Shown here: positions 60,827 through 64,000 of the stretch, piece by piece | How the letters are laid out: each line of letters opens with the position of its first letter | How positions within the stretch are numbered: the first letter of the stretch is position 1 | Origin: Idiomarina rhizosphaerae | Lineage (GTDB): Bacteria > Pseudomonadota > Gammaproteobacteria > Enterobacterales > Alteromonadaceae | Direction of reading: 5' to 3' | Length of the DNA stretch: 64,000 bases | NCBI RefSeq assembly: GCF_024159085.1 | Contig: NZ_JAMZDE010000007.1 | Span: 434,001 to 498,000 of the forward strand | Program-made: the position numbers and the translations under genes | Notes under the pieces: model-generated | What the model was told of the DNA's origin: nothing | Database searches by the model: none | The model's input: the letters and a program-made list of their open reading frames with translations, nothing else

Positions 60827-61354
60827 TTACTGCCCGTGACCGTTCTCGGCTTTGTCCCGACGGTTATCAAAAAAAGCTTCCAATAACATGAGTGCAGCAC
60901 CGATAGTAATGGCCATATCAGCTACATTAAATGCAGGCCAATGCCAGCCCTGATAATGAACATCAAAAAAGTCGATGACATAACCATACATTAAACGGTC
61001 AGCTACGTTGCCAATAGCCCCGGCCATAATCAGAGAAAAGGCTAAATTTTGGCGCCATAAACCCACCGGGTTGCGGCGCATCCAGATAAGCAGCACCACG
61101 CTGATAGCAATAGCAATGGCGGTGAAAAACCAACGTTGCCAACCGCCACCGTCACTTAAAAAGCTAAAAGCCGCACCGTAATTGTGCACGTAAGTTAAGT
61201 TGAATAGCCCGTCAATTAAAACTCGGCTTTCATAAAGCTCAAACTCACCCGCCACCCAAATTTTAGTAATTTGATCAATAACCACCAGCAACAAGGTCAA
61301 CCACAAAAAACGCAGCCCAGTTGCACGGTTAGTCTGGTTAGAAAAATCAGGCAA
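60827..61354 (-). CDS. lspA: Lipoprotein signal peptidase II
   Basis: 175 residues from a TTG at 61354 with GAGGAG seven bases upstream, overlapping the ileS stop by eight bases; a longer start at 61381 lacks such a site. Four membrane helices. Catalytic Asp residues in [16 protein letters not shown] and FNVADMAI. It cleaves prolipoprotein signals, for example those of Pal and MlaA in this window. Confidence 0.96.
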   Translation of the reverse strand: MPDFSNQTNRATGLRFLWLTLLLVVIDQITKIWVAGEFELYESRVLIDGLFNLTYVHNYGAAFSFLSDGGGWQRWFFTAIAIAISVVLLIWMRRNPVGLWRQNLAFSLIMAGAIGNVADRLMYGYVIDFFDVHYQGWHWPAFNVADMAITIGAALMLLEAFFDNRRDKAENGHGQ

Positions 61355-64000
61355 AACGACGCTCCTCACCTTCACCTTCAATATTGGTTACGCAGCGCTG
61401 GCATAAATCAGAGTGGTTCTCTAAAGTCCCCACCTCTTCGCGATGATGCCAGCAACGCTCGCACTTCTTGTATTCAGATTTTGCCACACTAACGGCCAAC
61501 GCCATTTTTTCCGCTTTAACTGCGTCAGCAGGTGCGTCATTAATGGACGCCACTTGCGCTTCCGATGTCAGCAGTGCAAAACGCAACTCTTCGCCTAAAC
61601 GATTCAAGGCTGTCGCCAGTTCATCATCAGCGTACAATGTGACTTCTGCCTGTAACGAACCGCCGATAACATCATCGCGGCGTGACTGCTCCAGCGCCTG
61701 GTTAACAACATCACGAATTTCCAATAGCTGCATCCAGAACTCGTTTTCATCGTCCTTAACACCAGAAAACTCATCAAAGCCCTGATACCAGCTTTCAGTA
61801 AAGACATACTGGCTGCGTCCGTTTGGCAACAAGTCCCAAATTTCCTGAGCGGTGAAGCTGCAAATTGGAGCCATCCAGCGCACTAATGCCTCGGCAATAT
61901 GATACAGCGCCGTCTGACATGAACGCCGCGCTAAACCTTCAGATTTAGCGGTGTACTGGCGGTCTTTAATAATATCCAGGTAGAAGCTGCCCAGTTCAAT
62001 GGAGCAGAAATGCATGAGTTTTTGCACCACACTGTGGAACTGGTAGTTATTGTAGGCTTCAAGCAACTCTTTTTGTAAGTCTGCCGCACGTCCGACAATC
62101 CAGCGATCCAGTTCAACCATATCTTCTTTGGCAACCAAGTCCTGTTTAGGGTCAAAACCGCTTAAGTTCGCCAGCAAAAAGCGCGAGGTATTACGAATAC
62201 GGCGATACGCATCGGCTGAACGCTTGAGAATTTCATCAGAAACCGTCATTTCGCCGGAGTAGTCCGCTGACGCAACCCATAAGCGCAGAATGTCTCCGCC
62301 CAGCTTATTCATCACGTCCTGCGGAGCAACCACGTTACCGATAGACTTCGACATTTTCCGGCCCTGCGCATCAACAGTAAAACCATGGGTTAATACCTGA
62401 TGATACGGCGCTTCGTCATACATGGCCACACCGGTAACCAGCGAGCTCTGGAACCAGCCGCGATGCTGATCCGAACCTTCCAGATACAAATCAGCAGGCC
62501 AACGCAAGCCGTCAAACTCACGCAATACACAATGGTGCGTCACACCAGAGTCAAACCAAACGTCTAAAGTGTCAGTGACTTTGCGATATTTGTCAGCTTC
62601 GTCGCCCAACAAAGTTTCCGGCTCTAAGTCGAACCAGGCTTGCACGCCGTCTTTCTCAATCAGCTGAGCCACTTTTTCCATAAGCTCCAGCGTGTTTGGA
62701 TGCAGCTCTTCCGTTTCGCGGTTTACGAAAATGGCAATGGGGTTACCCCAGGTGCGCTGACGTGAAATGCACCAGTCAGGGCGTCCTTCGACCATGGACT
62801 CAATGCGGCTTTGTCCCCACTCTGGGAACCAGTCAACTTTTTTGATTTGCTCTAAAGCACCTGCACGCAAACCTTTCTTGTCCATACTGATAAACCACTG
62901 CGGCGTAGCACGGAAAATAATGGGCGTTTTATGGCGCCAGCAATGCGGATAAGAATGGCGATAACTTTCCGCATGCATCAAATTGCCCACTTCGCGCAAT
63001 TTATCAACAATAGGTTCGTTCGCTTTAAACACATGCTGTCCGGCGAACAGTGGCGTATCGTCTTTGTACACGCCGTTATCACCCACCGGGTTGTAAACTT
63101 CAATGCCGTATTTCTGACCCACTAAAAAGTCATCAACACCATGACCCGGAGCCGTATGCACACAACCGGTACCGCTCTCGGTAGTCACGTGGTCACCTAA
63201 AATTACCGGCACCTGCAGTTCGAACAACGGATGCTGCAATTGCAGACCTTCTAAGTCTCTGCCTTTACAGAAACCCAGCTTGTGATAATGCGTAATGTTC
63301 CAACGCTCCATACAGGAGGTAACAAGGTCATCGGCTAAAATCACGCGCTCTGCGGGATGATCGTCGTTGGCTTCAACTTGCACTAAGGTATATTCAAGCC
63401 CATCCGCCAGAGTTACCGCACGGTTAGCCGGAATGGTCCACGGCGTGGTGGTCCAGATAACCATGCTGACATTGCCTTCACCTACATGGCCTTCCGGCGT
63501 GCTAAAGCGCTCAACCGTTTCAGCCGTAGCTGCAACCGGCATGCGCACATCAATAGCCGGTGAGTTTTTGTCCTGATATTCAACTTCCGCTTCCGCCAAC
63601 GCTGAACCACAGTCTGTACACCAGTGCACTGGTTTAAAACCCTGATGCAAATGACCTTTATCAATAATTCTTGCCAAAGCACGAACGCTGTCGGCTTCCT
63701 GCTTAAAGTTCATGGTCAGGTACGGGTTGTCCCAGTCGCCAAGCACGCCCAGACGTTTAAAGTCGGTACGTTGCTGGTCAATTTGGGTCATAGCATATTC
63801 GCGGCATTTCTCGCGGAACTCAGCCAGATTCAGTTTTTTTCCTGGCTTGCCGTATTTTTTCTCTACTTGCAGTTCAATTGGCAGACCATGGCAGTCCCAC
63901 CCCGGTACGTAAGGTGCGTCGAAGTCGCTTAAAGTTTTTGCCTTAACAATAACGTCTTTTAAAATTTTATTTACGGCGTGACCGATGTGAATTTGCCCAT
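61347..64000 (-). CDS. ileS: Isoleucyl-tRNA synthetase, N terminus off the window
   Basis: About 884 residues are visible; the frame is open to base 64000 and roughly the first 55 residues are missing. The class-I signature HIGH is at the very edge (QIHIGHAV) and KMSKS in [12 protein letters not shown]. The editing domain lies between, and a C-terminal zinc site is [12 protein letters not shown]...CQRCV. The gene ends inside the lspA start region. Confidence 0.99.
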   Translation of the reverse strand, partial: GQIHIGHAVNKILKDVIVKAKTLSDFDAPYVPGWDCHGLPIELQVEKKYGKPGKKLNLAEFREKCREYAMTQIDQQRTDFKRLGVLGDWDNPYLTMNFKQEADSVRALARIIDKGHLHQGFKPVHWCTDCGSALAEAEVEYQDKNSPAIDVRMPVAATAETVERFSTPEGHVGEGNVSMVIWTTTPWTIPANRAVTLADGLEYTLVQVEANDDHPAERVILADDLVTSCMERWNITHYHKLGFCKGRDLEGLQLQHPLFELQVPVILGDHVTTESGTGCVHTAPGHGVDDFLVGQKYGIEVYNPVGDNGVYKDDTPLFAGQHVFKANEPIVDKLREVGNLMHAESYRHSYPHCWRHKTPIIFRATPQWFISMDKKGLRAGALEQIKKVDWFPEWGQSRIESMVEGRPDWCISRQRTWGNPIAIFVNRETEELHPNTLELMEKVAQLIEKDGVQAWFDLEPETLLGDEADKYRKVTDTLDVWFDSGVTHHCVLREFDGLRWPADLYLEGSDQHRGWFQSSLVTGVAMYDEAPYHQVLTHGFTVDAQGRKMSKSIGNVVAPQDVMNKLGGDILRLWVASADYSGEMTVSDEILKRSADAYRRIRNTSRFLLANLSGFDPKQDLVAKEDMVELDRWIVGRAADLQKELLEAYNNYQFHSVVQKLMHFCSIELGSFYLDIIKDRQYTAKSEGLARRSCQTALYHIAEALVRWMAPICSFTAQEIWDLLPNGRSQYVFTESWYQGFDEFSGVKDDENEFWMQLLEIRDVVNQALEQSRRDDVIGGSLQAEVTLYADDELATALNRLGEELRFALLTSEAQVASINDAPADAVKAEKMALAVSVAKSEYKKCERCWHHREEVGTLENHSDLCQRCVTNIEGEGEERRFA

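Overview
The window looks like chromosomal DNA of a marine gammaproteobacterium of the Alteromonadales, most like Idiomarina. The grounds are gene order and protein resemblance only; no database was searched. Markers are the polar-flagellum/chemotaxis block flhA-flhF-flhG-fliA-cheYZAB-parC-parP-cheW, the ccmABCDEFGHI operon ending in mlaA, the ybgC-tolQRAB-pal-cpoB operon followed by tRNA-Lys and nadA, and the cmoA-cmoB, rssB-galU and ileS-lspA-fkpB-ispH neighbourhoods. Most of the window is core genome, densely packed and with many overlapping operons.

Layout. 1-1.5 kb: end of bfd, two bacterioferritin subunits with complementary active sites, then tRNA-Ser(GGA) with an unusual duplicated 3' end. 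1.6-3.1 kb: small accessory pocket with a HEPN (AbiU2-like) protein and a zinc-ribbon protein. 3.1-4.7 kb: chemoreceptor. 4.9-9.9 kb: glutamine-amidotransferase-like protein, amidoligase, secreted M28 peptidase and a large PilZ protein. 9.9-18.2 kb: an epimerase-like protein, glutamate synthase (gltBD), quinolinate synthase (nadA) and two tRNA-Lys genes. 18.3-23.5 kb: Tol-Pal envelope system. 23.5-23.9 kb: an intergenic region with a predicted small RNA. 23.9-28.6 kb: ruvCAB, yebC, aspS. 28.7-35.2 kb: a diguanylate cyclase, cmoAB, a LysR regulator, galU, a small membrane protein and an RssB-like regulator. 35.2-42.9 kb: mlaA and cytochrome c maturation. 42.9-57.2 kb: a FliK-like/FlhB-tail pair, then the chemotaxis and flagellar regulatory block. 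57.3-58.8 kb: four minor pseudopilins. 58.8-59.4 kb: a toxin-antitoxin pair. 59.4-64 kb: ispH, fkpB, lspA and the 3' part of ileS.

How the genes work together. Polar motility dominates: FlhF and FlhG set flagellar place and number, FliA and a likely sigma-54 promoter before flhA control expression, and the Che proteins with ParC/ParP form and hold polar arrays. The CheA linker carries three copies of a DDEFE-LLDELHG motif that may dock to ParP/ParC. The less ordinary material is the bacterioferritin heteromer, the tRNA-Ser-derived repeat with a row of hairpins, the amidoligase cluster, the HEPN pocket, the predicted sRNA, the FliK/FlhB-tail pair and the Phd-HTH antitoxin. Several genes (dgc, fkpB, lspA, cheY, amidoligase) seem to start at TTG behind clear ribosome binding sites, so their starts were moved from the longest reading frame. 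No CRISPR array, insertion sequence, integrase or prophage was seen.
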